Of a DNA stretch of 64,000 nt, positions 10,801 through 22,800 are shown piece by piece. Origin of the DNA: Leuctra nigra (lineage: Eukaryota; Arthropoda; Insecta; Plecoptera; Leuctridae); contig OW203766.1 in assembly GCA_934045905.1 (NCBI GenBank), positions 13,510,309 to 13,574,308 on the forward strand, in the 5' to 3' direction. A program made the position numbers and the translations under genes. The notes beneath the pieces were generated by a model. It worked only from the letters and a program-made list of their open reading frames with translations, was not told where the DNA came from and searched no databases. Every line of letters starts with the position of its first letter. Position 1 is the stretch's first letter.

Positions 10801-13800
10801 CGATGATGTTTTGAAGAAAGGGTTGAATAATGATTTGAGAGAAGAAGACGAAAATGTTTGCTTGCAAGATGGACTGCAAATGAACGTACGAGAACTGAAG
10901 AAGAAAGCTGACGAAAATGAAAACTACACATCGACCACTGCTCAAGAAAACAGGGAAGATTCTACTTGGAAACAGCTACTTGAAGATATTTCAAGGGTGA
11001 AAACTCAAGACAAAACAGAAGAAGGAACGATTTCATTTCCATTCGATCGTGGACGGAAGAAAGAAATCAATACATCGATCAGCTGATTCTCACAGTGACA
11101 ACAATAAGTAATGTTGATGTTTGGTATGATGACCCAGCAAAAGTAGGTCACTAGGCCAATAACGGGATCGTGAGAGAGGGTTGAGTCGAGCATCGTTTCC
11201 GGGAAGTAGGATGAGGTTTGTTTTTGTTTTGGTAGATGGAGGGGTGAGTTCATTCATTCAGGTTTTGATTAGACAGCTGTAAGGGGAAATAAACTTGCAT
11301 CTGTTGAAGGAAACTTTTTGTTTGTCAAAAGGAAGAAATTATTCCTGCTAGATAGTCCAGTCTCTATGTGAATCCTTGTTTTATCACCATTTTCTCATTC
11401 AAAATTTCAATGTGTTTCAAATTTGACTTCAGTCAAAAGGTGAACAACAAGAATTCAGGGGGCTCTGTAACAAGTTGGCCTATCTAGGTTAGAAAATTAA
11501 CTTTAAAAATAATAATGTTTGCTTGAAGTAGGTTTAAAGAATGAACAAGCTTGTAGCATGGCATTCTTAGAGTCAAGGTTAACTGAACACAAAGTAATTA
11601 ATTAGAATCATTATGTAAACTTACAATCTTTAAAATTCAACAGCAATCAAAATATAGACAAAAATATAACGAGCAATCAAATAAGTTTAACAATGTGCAA
11701 TTATATCAAGAAAGTGAGTGAATCCATATAAAAAGTATGTGACCTTACCTAAATTGTGATGTCACCACGTAATAACAAGTGAACCAGTCATTGTGATAAC
11801 GCTACAAAACCAGTCAGCCAGACTAGTTTTCAGTGATTCCTAGAAAAGCATGGGCCTACGTGCAGAAAGAAAGTCGTTTCGCGGGCTTTAGAAATGACAG
11901 AATGTCTAAAATTAGCTATCACGTGTACGAAACCAACCAATCAGATTCTTTGGAGGGAAAACGATGTCAGAGGGTATAAAACGTCAGGCTACCAGCCAAA
12001 CATCATCAGTCGGAGTTTTCTCAGAGCAGTGAGAACTGCCTCGCGAACCGTGAAGCCTTGTGCACGCAACATAGTATAATTTCAGCGAGACAGTGCCGAT
12101 GTGATCGAAGGTAAACATTAAAATAACATTTTTGTATAAACGTCAACTCAGTAAATTCAAACTTCAAGCCTAGTGCTGAGGCAAATAATATCGCATTAAG
12201 ACAATTTCAAGTTACAAGTGATCAACTGAACAGTTTCAACATTAAAGTCAGTAAATGTTAAAGTATAAAAGTTAGTGAATTGCAACTCCGGGAGAAACCG
12301 ACGAGTCTGCAGCCACGAACGTCATCAGCCTGAGCCAACTTGATCCAACTGCTCGAGGAGGTCACTCCTTGTGCACGGACTGCTGGACGTCCTGGTAACC
12401 AAGGGGTTATTAGACAACATCATCGCATCGCAGCTGAAGGAGGTGACATATCCAGTCATTTCATTCTGCTGGTGGACTGGAGTTCACGGGACACACTACG
12501 CAAGAGTCAACGCCATCCACTTGTTTACGCGGAAGTAAACAAACCAGACGACATCATCACTACTGCCGACGTATCGAACGTAATATTGTTTCATAATTTT
12601 TGATTGCTCTTTTCACATCAATGAACATTTATTTTCTCTGTAATAAACAAATTATAATATTGCTGATTCTTTGTGTTCTACCCTCTGAGCCAAATCCCGC
12701 AGGTTTCAACTTCAAATTATCGGGATTCATTGATCCAGATAATTTTGACCCCCCCCCCCCCCCCCACTAAGTTCCTACGCGCCTGTATCTGTTAATGCTT
12801 CTTATAGCATTAGCAAATAAATATTGCATTTAAAAGTACAAATTCTTGTCACTGATTTTAATTAGCATTTTTCCATGGAAGAATAACTGCTCTAATATCA
12901 GGTGCAATTTTTTATTTTTAAATTACCGCACATTGGTAATTTACCCGGTAATTTACAGCGTAATTTACCAAATTATAAATTACCGGTAATTTCCCAACAC
13001 TACCCCCAACCCATAAGAACACATGTTAAATAATGTTTCTATAGTAGGTACCTTTTTTTTTATCCTGGTCCCTTCAAAAACGTACTAAAGAGGTTTCACT
13101 CTAGTTATTTTGTTTGGTAGTCACATTTCCCTCACAGAATGAGTACTTAGACTCATGTATCAGTAGAAAGTACATATTCAAAAATGCTACCTCAATAAAA
13201 TTAATGAAACAAATGCAATGCACTTTCCTACAAGCCGTGACATTTATGTAGAAACGTATCGACTCTCGAGATACTCAAACGGCGTACGAACCTCCTGCGA
13301 ATTGCTGAGTGCGTCGATCTGCTTGGCATCGCGCAGGAAGAACTGCAGATCGATGAGTTGATCAAGATCCACCTTCTTCATGTGCCACATGTTGTGCAGG
13401 TCGTCCCTCTCCTTGAGCAGCTGCCGCAGCCTCTCCACCACCTCGTCCTTGGCGTAGTGGTCGAGCTGGATCATCGTCTCGCCCATCTCCACCGCCTGCG
13501 AGAAGGAGGGTTCGCGCGCCTCGATCTCCGCCTTCACCGCCTCATGTTCGGCCTTGAGGGTCTGTGCGCCGGCTGCGTCGCGCACTTTCTCCTTGGTCTG
13601 CATCGCGGCGCGGAGGTCGTTGGACCAGTTCATGAGGTCGCGCACCTACAAGTACAAGTAGAAGCTCTAAACAATCTGCAAATAAAATATCGAACCACTT
13701 TCACGTAGGTACTATGTTTTTATTAAAACTACATTTCTAATTAACAACATATTTGTAGGTTAAAAAACATGCTATTTTCACACTCAAAAGTTGAAATTTT

Positions 13801-16800
13801 CATCCATAAATATGAGATTTATATTCAGTGGACATTTTGGCAGGAAAATAAATTCTGTTGAGTTATGTCATTTTGGTCAGCCAACAATGAATAATGATGT
13901 TGCCATGGTCACAAAAGAACGTAACATCGCTCGACAGGAATACCTACAGTTTTCCCGCCAAAATGACCACTGAATTTTTATGTTTTTCATTAAAATTTTG
14001 CACTTTTGAGTGTGAAAATTAGGGATGTTCACGATTACGATTTAATCGAATCGATTAATCGATTATGACATTCAAAACGATTAATCGATGTTAGTATACA
14101 TAATCGAATTACATCAATTTTAATTTGCCGCCTTGAAAATGGTTGAATTTTACAACATCTAAAATGGCTGCCCTCATTCTGTCCACATTTTTCTTTGTGT
14201 GCGTAATATTTTTAGTGATAAATTTATGTTTGTGTGTATTTTCCCAAGTTTCGGTGTTTATTTCTAATTCGCATTACCATTTATCAGTGATGATTAAATT
14301 AATTACGGCACATTACAGCATATTTGAGGTAAAACTATATGACTTCCCGGACACATTTCATTGTTGAGGTTAATATTGCCATAAAAGACGATATGATGAC
14401 CACCCTGAACATGATGATATCAATACGATTTAATTCGATTATTAATCGATTTAAATTACGAAAATCGAATTAATAATCGATTTAAATAAAATAATCGTTG
14501 AACACCCCTAGTGAAAATAGTGTGTATTACTAACATGCTGTTATTTTGTAAAAAAAGGAATTTAAAAGCGTTCAAAAATGAAGGTATCATCCCCAATTGG
14601 TTACAATTTTCATTTATTTTTCGAAGAAATTTTATGCTGTTTGCAGAAGAACCAAAATTGTGATGCAATGCAAATAACTATTGAGATCAAAATATTGCAA
14701 GTCCCCACCCTTCATGCCAATATGTCTTGAGAGATGGGATACATAATTTCCTCGTAGACTCTCCAACTAAATCTCCGACGCGTCCCAACTGACCTGCGCG
14801 AGGAACCTCTGTAGATCGCAGCTGTCGTGCAGCTGGCTCTTGCGGCTGTTGGCTCGCTTCTGCAGCGCGTTCCACGAGTTCACCACGAAGTCCTGCTTCT
14901 CAGCGATGTGCGCCGCGTTGCTCGGATACAGCTCCTGCAGGCGGGCCGCGTCCTCCACCAGAACCTGCGTAAGTAGAGAGTACATTGCATGTTAAGTTCA
15001 AGCATATCAACAAGGGGGCATCCATATATTAGGTCTGTTCGTTTACACTGCCAAATCTGCCAAACGGTGTTTGTTTTGGAAAGTTGATAACTTGTGGTAG
15101 CTCACAGCCTGTTCGATTTGACGTTTGTGGCAGTTTGTTGTAGCCAAAACCTCCCACTTCCTACACATGCTTCTGAGGTGGTGTGAGTTGTGGTAAAGTA
15201 AAAATGGCGACATTTATTTATATCGAGTTGAGTTTAAATGGCATTGATTTCCAACTATGCGTCGATGAATACATGGCGATCAAGCTGAGAGGTAAATATT
15301 AGGGGTGTGCGAAGGTGGATTTTTGATTTCGAAGTCGAAGTCGAAGATTTGACCTCCTAAAATTCCGAAGTCGAAGTCGAAGTCGAAGATTTTGATTTCA
15401 CTCAAAAAAATCAGAATTTGGAACAAAACAATAAACTTGAACTGAATTACTACCTTCCTCCACTAGTAGGCCTACTTCATCTTCGTTTTCGTCGGATAAA
15501 TCCATTATATTTCTAAAATCTCCGAAAATAAACACGGCACATAACCTTTTCAAGTAAGCACAGCGTGACAGCAAGCGTCAATGTTAAAACCAAGATGGCC
15601 GACCGCAAAAACTTCTCGACTTCGGAAGTACCAACTACACGAAAATATATTTACCTCGAAAGACGCGCCAAGTTTGAAGACGCAAATCGAAGCTTCGAAC
15701 ATATTCGAAGCTTCGTTTTTTGGAAAAAAGGGTTTCGAAGTCGAAGTCGAAGCTTCGACTTCGACTTCGACTTCGAAGCTTCGATTATTTCGAAGCTTCG
15801 CACACCCCTAGTAAATATACATTTCTTTAATAAAATAAGGCTTTATTATTGTTGTAAATTTTATTGTGCAATTGAAGATTATGTGCCAAATCTACCATAT
15901 GGTCGGTGACAGGCAAAGATGAACCCACTGTAGCATTGCCAGGTATAGGGCGGCACCCCTATAATTTGGAAATTTTTCGTAATTTGGAAATTCCAAACAT
16001 TTGGAAAATGGATTAATCTTTGTTAACTTTATATAAGAACAAAACACTTTCAGAGGTTCTACATAATATATACAGTAAACCCTCGTTAATTCGAACTCAA
16101 AGGGACCCAAAAAATTGCAATTCGAATTAAAAAAAATCGAATTAAAATAATTTTTTTTTTTTTTTTTTTTTATAAAGGATGAGGAGATTGGGGAAAAGGA
16201 AGCCAAGGTGCATATTATTGAATCTACTTCTTTTAGAAGCGCCACCTTCTCACTTAATTTCAGTTCGTGGTATTTCTTCGGAGCCATCGTCAAAACTTGT
16301 TTACGAAACTTTGACACAGCCACACTTGTTTGTTTAGGCTAGCTAGTCTAGCTCGAGGCGTGAAGGGTGAAATGCCGCCAGTCGCCACGTCGTCAGTAAG
16401 TCTAGAGGCGGACGCACCCGATCGAACACACGAGGATAGCCAAGGCGGACGCACCCGATCTAAAACACGAGGATAGCCGAGCCACGCCGCGCTTGTGCGC
16501 GAGCCATGCTCTGAGCAGTCCGCTGCGGCGCACCACCCTATTCTGCCTGCGGCGCATGGCGCTGGCTCCAAGTTATTGCGCGTAATATATCACGCGTTAT
16601 GAATTTTATACAAACCCACACTTTTGAAGAAAAATTCGAATTAAAGCAATTTTATCCAAGTAAATACATGGGCTGGGACTTTAATTCAATTCGAATTTCG
16701 AAAAAACCTAAAATTCGAATTATCAAAATGAAATAACATAGAAAACCCTATTCTGGCCACTGGGACCACCCAGATAGTTCGAATTAACCTCAAATTCGAA

Positions 16801-19800
16801 TTATCCGAGTTCGAAATAACGAGGGTTTACTGTAGTAAGAAATTAAAATTAGGAGATCTCTTTCAAGAATGCAAGAAATTTCATATTATACTTTGTGTGA
16901 ATAGCAAATGTTCTTCTGAGACTATATTATAGTTCACTATCAAGGCTTAACTCACCTGCAGCTGCGCCTCGAGCGCCACCAGATCGTTCTCGAAGCCCTC
17001 GTGTCGTCGGATGAGCGCCTCAACCGAGATGAGGTCGCGACCGAGGTCTTCGGGCAGGGCGGCATCTTTCTCCTGCATGCGACCCAGAGCCTCGGCCACG
17101 TCGCGGTTGAAGCGGTGGATCTCGCCGGCGGCGGCCAGGCGCTGCTCGCGGTTCTCGACGACGTTGCCAAGTTGCTGCCAGCAGTCCCTGTGTGGCACAC
17201 TCATTGTTAAGCTGGCAACATCGCTAGCAATTTAAAATAAAGTCTTATACATTATGTAGCAGCAATAAGGGCCCTAATTTCAAAATGACTTAACTGTGTA
17301 GGATGTAAAAGTGAAAATACTCCTTTAACAAGTGTTTTATATCTATGCTGATTTTAGTCTAGATCAAATTATCAAATGTCAATCAGTAATATGTAGAGCC
17401 AGTTTTAAATGGTGATTTTATTTCTTAAAATTCGTTTTTAAAATCATCAATTTCGTTTTTTTTTTTTTTCTGGAAGAGGGATTTCGCGATTTTGTGGTAA
17501 TATTAAATTGGTTATAAAATACATTGTAATAGCCCCCAGAAACCATAATTTGATGAAAAACATGTATGCCACTTTGGAGGAGGGATTGGAATGGATTGGT
17601 CATGCACTATTAGCACTGAAATAGGCTTGTCTAGAATGGCGTCTTTAATGCTCTGTACTGTCTTTTCCCCAACCCACATTTTCTCTGTGTAGATGATACA
17701 TAATATTTAAAATTTCATGACACAAAATGTATAGTTTGACAAGATATTTTCTTTCCCAATCCAACATTTTTCAGTGGAGTACTTCTTCTGTGTCAGTAGA
17801 CTATTGATGAATAGTTGTGACTGGTTGAGGGTGGAAGGGGGGGTTGGGGAAACAGGTCGACCTTGAACAGATGGGGGCGCAAAACCAAGCAGCCTGGAGG
17901 CATCATCAACTGGTTAGACTGGTTCACTTAGAGGGTGGGTAGCAAAGCGGCTGGCGAGGGGGAGGGGGTTGAGTGAGTAGCACATGGAAAGAAACTGGTT
18001 TCATTTGTTGTTGTGTGACCTATTAGGGGGATAAAAGCAGTAATTTTAATAGAAAACCATTATTTCGCGGTCATTTCGCGGAAAATGTTGAATATCGCGA
18101 TCAGGGTTGGATTTTGTTTTTTTTGCGATGTAAAAATGGTAGATTTGGGATCTATACACAATGAAATAGATTTTAGTAGAAGAAAATAGTGCAATCAAAA
18201 CAATTCGCAAATTCGCGCATCACCATTTAAAACTGGCTCTAGTAATATGCATTAAATCATCCAACAATTTCTGTATTATATTAATAAAGAAGTCTTTGTG
18301 AAAAATTTAAATAATAAACTAAACTAAACATTATTTTCTATAAGTACTACATACATCCATAAGATACAGTCAAGGATAGGGAAGTTTTCTGTGCTGCTCT
18401 ACCAACCATAAAGCACCTAGCCAAAATGAAACCTGTTTCGAGTAGTAACACGCCAAAACAAGTTCAAACAAGTTTTAATTGATCTGTTCATTCGAACGAA
18501 ATCAATAGCTAAACAGTATTATAAATGTCACTTGGGTGCTTGATGGTTGGTACGACAGTGTAGGCTCATATGCCCGAGGACAGTGGCACAAACACGAAAC
18601 AAGAGACAGATGGGAAACATGCGTTCACGAACACGACACGAGGGAAACACGCAACGCTCCGTGAACGCTCACCTGATCTCCTTGTGCCTCTCCGCCACCT
18701 GCCGCACGGGGTCGTCCTTGCCCTCGTCGCTGTTAGTGCATGGGTTAGAGTTAGTGCAACCCGAGTAGAGAGAATACAAAGAGAGAAGATGTAGATTACA
18801 GTTCCATGCAAGAGTTTACACTTAAAACCATATAAAGTTTACTAATTGTATCACTTTAACTAAAATTCTGTAGGTGCAACCATAGAAAACCTAAATCGAT
18901 ACCAACAAAACCCTCAATCCATCATTTATCAGGGATAACACTATTTGAAACTAGTAACCTAATACCTAATTACTTATTCACCATTTCAAGTAAAAAATAC
19001 TACCTACTTAAATCCTTTCATACCAACACAATATTTACATCTAAGAACTGTTGGCGATATTCTTTTAATACATGTTACAGTGAATACTTAATCCCAGATT
19101 ACCTCTCCAAAAGAATAAAGAAGGTAAGAGAACACTAGTAAAGTAAGAACATCATCCAGACTGCACAATGTGCCTGCAGAGGTGCTTGTGAAGAGGACTC
19201 ACCCGAGATGGTCCTGGCGCTTTTCGATGTCCGCGATGTATGGACTGTCGTTGGCAATCAGCTTCATGGCGAGCGTCTCACACTGGTTGAACCTCTCGGT
19301 GCCGGCTTCGATGCGGTGCTTCAGAGCATCAAACTTGTTGCGGAGGATCTAGAACAAGTCGGTACAAGTCAATAAAAGTCTAACGAGCACATGGATGTGA
19401 CATCAGAGCTTTGGGATTGGGACACAGTCCATTTTATTCGAACAATTTAATAATAGGTCAGGTCTATAAACGGTATTCGAAGGATCAGATTGGCTGAAAA
19501 AGATTTGATGTTATCATCTGATGAAGTCTATGCTAACTCGTTATCTAACTCTAGTACCTATAAACGAGCTCTGATATTATGGATAATTACAAGGATTGAT
19601 TGGCAAGGAACTTGACCCAGAAGCCAATCCAATTTGTTCAGATGTATACCTGTTTTAGCTTTTAAGTGGATACTTTCTCCTGTGATAATTTACAACATAC
19701 TAGGTATTTAATTCACCACATTGAATTATGAAAACATATGAAACCATATATGAAAGCCACTCACCAGCAGATGCTCATAGTCCTGTCCATAGTCCTGACT

Positions 19801-22800
19801 GCCGGCCGCCTGCTCCTGCTCGCGGATCCACTGCTCCAGCTCGGCTGACTCGAGGAAGTACTCGTGCCTGTACATCGACTCCATGAGTCTCTGCTGACGC
19901 GCTGTGCCGAGCCGCTGCAGCGACTTCATCTGCTGCGCGATCAGCTGCTGCTTGTGCGCAATGGGCTGCGCGTCCGGGTGCTTGGCATTCACCATGGCGG
20001 CGGCCGTGTGGCCCATCTCCGTCACGATCGCGCTGTACGTGTCCAGCTCAAGTGCCACGCCCTACGCAAGAGAAGATAACATTGTACCAAATATTAGCTA
20101 AAGAATGTATTTTTGTAAAAATACCCAAAATTGACGAGCTAGATTAATTGAGAAGTAGGTAAATTCAGTGGTTAATTTGGGGCGGAAGAGGTAGGACATG
20201 TTCCCTCACTCTGAAAGTCTCCCTCACTCACTCTTTCTGAAATAAATGCGGTTTCCTTCTTTCACATCACAACTATGTTTGACAAAAGTGAGCTCGAAGG
20301 ACATTCCACATGATGTTAGTGATGAACCCTCAATAAAAGTGTAAGTTACTGGTGACTGACTTGCACGCAATTTGCAAGTCTTGCACGCAATTTGCAAGTC
20401 TTGCACGCAATTTGCAAGTCTTGCACGCACGCAATTTAAATATCTAATAAATTTTTATCAACCCCTTTTATCTTTTATGACATTTACAAGCAAATAGTAC
20501 CGTATTTACTCGCATATAAGCCGCGGGTTATATTGCCTTTTTACTTTTCTGAATCCATACTGCGGCTTATATTCGCAAACGACCAAAAACATTGCGCTCA
20601 AGGCGCACTTGCGTATAAGGCGCACCCGCATATAAGGCGCACTATTTTTGCGTACAGAGTGTTTTTCAAAAACAGACTTCCAAAAACTGGTGTGCGGCTT
20701 ATATGCAGGAGCTGCTTATATGCGAGTAAATACGGTAATATGCAGCAAGTAGCCATTTGCACGCTGACATGGTAATAATTTCTCGCCGGTTGTTAGTGAT
20801 GATGTTTGTCTCGGACTGACCTTGTGTTTGGTGAGCAGTTTGGTGGCGGCGTCGCGGTCCCTGCCGTAGTCGGTGGAGTCAAGCACGTTGTGCCTCTCGT
20901 TCATCCAGTTCTCCACCTCGTTGGCCTCGAAGAAGTACTGCTGGGCCTTGAGAGAGAGCTCCAGCTTGCGGCTGCGCTCCGCTGCCTTCTGGCCCAGGTC
21001 GCTCCAGGCTTCCTCCAAGCCAGTGCACAGCTCCGCGATCTGCGACAACAAGAGGACATTTACCTTCCGAGCCATACTTACAACCTTGATCTAGTAAACG
21101 TGGTCCTGAAACCCTTCAAAATAGCCAAGAAATATTCTTGGTTGAAGAAAATTCAACATGTCTAGTATAAAATACTTGTATGATTTCAAAAAATGTCAGC
21201 AAAATTGTGTATTTTTAGAGAATTTAAATGAAAAAATACAAAAAATTGGATTATTTTGCCTTGACATTGTGTACTTGACATCGTCTATGCAATGTTAACA
21301 ATAACATACGTGTTGAATGCGGAAAAAGCTCATTGAAAAATATTTCATCAGTGAAATACTTGTTCCTGGTAACTGCAGGAAGTAAAGCATTCTCCATGCA
21401 AAATATTACATCAAATACAAATAAAATGTGATTAAAAAATATAACAAAACCAAATAAATCAACAAGTAATTGATAGTAACACAGTAAGTTGGTTGTGAAA
21501 AGCCCTGATAATAAAACTGAAAAACGGCACACCTAGGAGACACGTAGGAAACGAACCATGCTATCAAGAGAAAAAAACACTCGTGCATCAACCAAAGAAC
21601 GTGACAAGTGAAGATATCCCCGACATACCTATTACCTCCAATAACCAACTATCCATATACGCATATCTGTGGAGCAATCCAAACACATTATGCACATTAT
21701 TATTGTAATACACCCTACATTAAGAGAAAATTTTAATAATGACGACTGAATTTTATGTAGGAAACTAAAATATGTCCACTTTAATGGGAAAATATGGGTG
21801 ATACTGAAATAATTCCACATTTTTCCTTTTGACGTATATTTTTCTTCTGAATTTCCACGGAACATCCCTAGCACCCAAAGTATTAAGTCCATCACAGTCA
21901 ATGGTGAGATTGACGTATTGTGCATTGTGACGTACCTGCTTGGATTCGGGATGCTTCTGATCGATGAGCGCCTGGCCCGTCTTCATGGCCTTGTTGATCA
22001 TCGGTCGGTGTCCGTCGATCTCCTCCTCAAGCTTGCGGTGTTTCTTGTGCAGCGACTGGGCCTGGTGCAGGTTCTGTCCCAGCGTCGACGACGCGGCCAG
22101 CGGCAAGTGGTCCCTGGAGCAGACACGGTCAATATGACAGGAAAGCTCCCTCCCACATATTACGAGAGCTTATTTCATGGTTTTCTACATAATATTTAAA
22201 TATGTACAGCAAAAATGGGCCAAGATGAACACAATAGTGATCAAAAAGTGGCAAGAACTGTTTAAAACAGTAGCTCGCAACTCGCAAGTGACTATACAAT
22301 TTTAATCGTTGAAGCGATGTCGATCATTATTCGAAACATATACAAATAATATCAACATTTACCGGTTTTCACTCAGTACAGTATGCAATATGCATTCAAA
22401 AAGATTGCAAATCTGCTATGCTTCCACGAAGATAGAAAAGAAATAATGTGGAAGCAAAATAAGTATTAAAAATAGCAATGTTATGTCAAAAATAACTTAA
22501 AGCGGTGGCTAAAATAGTGGTTCAGTTTAATACTTTTTTTAAAAAGTGTGTGAACATCCGATCTTTAAAAACGGTGGGCAAATAGTGGAAAATAGCGGCA
22601 TGCCGAAGCCTGCAATTAGTAAACTAAAAGCAGTGTATTTTGTTCGCCTCACCTGATCCACTGCAGCTCAGCATCCAGCTCAAAGCCGAACTTGTGGAAG
22701 CGCATCGACTCCTCCAACGCCTCGCGCCTGCGCCGCGCAGGGTCGCGCAGCTGCGCGATCTTCTCCTGGCACTCCTCGCTGGCCGCCTGGATGTTGGCAG

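Larger units (their letters stand above)
7135..12708 (+). mobile_element. Complete non-autonomous LTR retrotransposon (Gag plus ORF2, no pol), 5,574 bp
   Basis: Two direct 1,243-bp LTRs (TG..CA ends) are flanked by the 4-bp duplication ACTT (7,131-7,134 and 12,709-12,712). A tRNA primer-binding site follows the 5' LTR by one base. The 3.1-kb interior holds two intact consecutive ORFs: a Gag-like protein and a charged coiled-coil protein. No protease, reverse transcriptase, RNase H or integrase is present in any frame. The LTRs appear essentially identical, so insertion was recent and must have used enzymes from another element. The 4-bp duplication and Gag type suggest a Ty3/Gypsy relative. 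Confidence 0.93.
3396..12785. mobile_element. Possible hAT-like element with CAGGCGCGTAGGAA ends, split by later insertions
   Basis: CAGGCGCGTAGGAA at 3,396 and its inverse TTCCTACGCGCCTG ending at 12,785 match the inverted ends of the well-delimited 297-bp element at 52,202-52,498. The flanking 8-mers do not match each other, so this may be one decayed element or two independent ends. Everything between is younger insertions plus some original filler (for example the CCTGCGGGG sequence near 7,080). Confidence 0.4.
3240..13005. repeat. Possible outer element with (taaattac)-rich inverted ends
   Basis: The left end (about 3,240-3,385) is a run of GTAAATTACC-type motifs. The right end (about 12,920-13,005) carries the reverse complement, including GGTAATTTACCCGGTAATTTAC. 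Each side borders a C-rich tract. This suggests the two ends of one old element since filled by later insertions. No clear target duplication was found, so the boundaries are approximate. Confidence 0.45.
2501..13291 (-). other. kst: 10.8-kb kst intron, a nest of mobile elements
   Basis: Intron between exons 31 and 32. Almost all of it is accounted for by nested mobile elements listed separately: a Tigger-type MITE, a foldback element with a LINE fragment, a hAT-like element, TA-flanked repeats and a complete LTR retrotransposon. AT-rich sequence with poly-C tracts (about 3,224-3,237 and 12,750-12,765) lies between them. Confidence 0.85.

Noticed and set aside
7135..12708. Endogenous retrovirus with envelope
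   Set aside because: No envelope-like ORF, signal peptide or transmembrane segment, and no pol; it is a retrotransposon.
15565..15909. 114-aa and 76-aa ORFs
   Set aside because: They lie across a hAT MITE made of GAAGTC/TTCGAAG reiterations and are low-complexity translation.
20358..20428. Short direct repeats resembling a CRISPR array
   Set aside because: Units are contiguous with no spacers, in a eukaryotic intron; it is a minisatellite.
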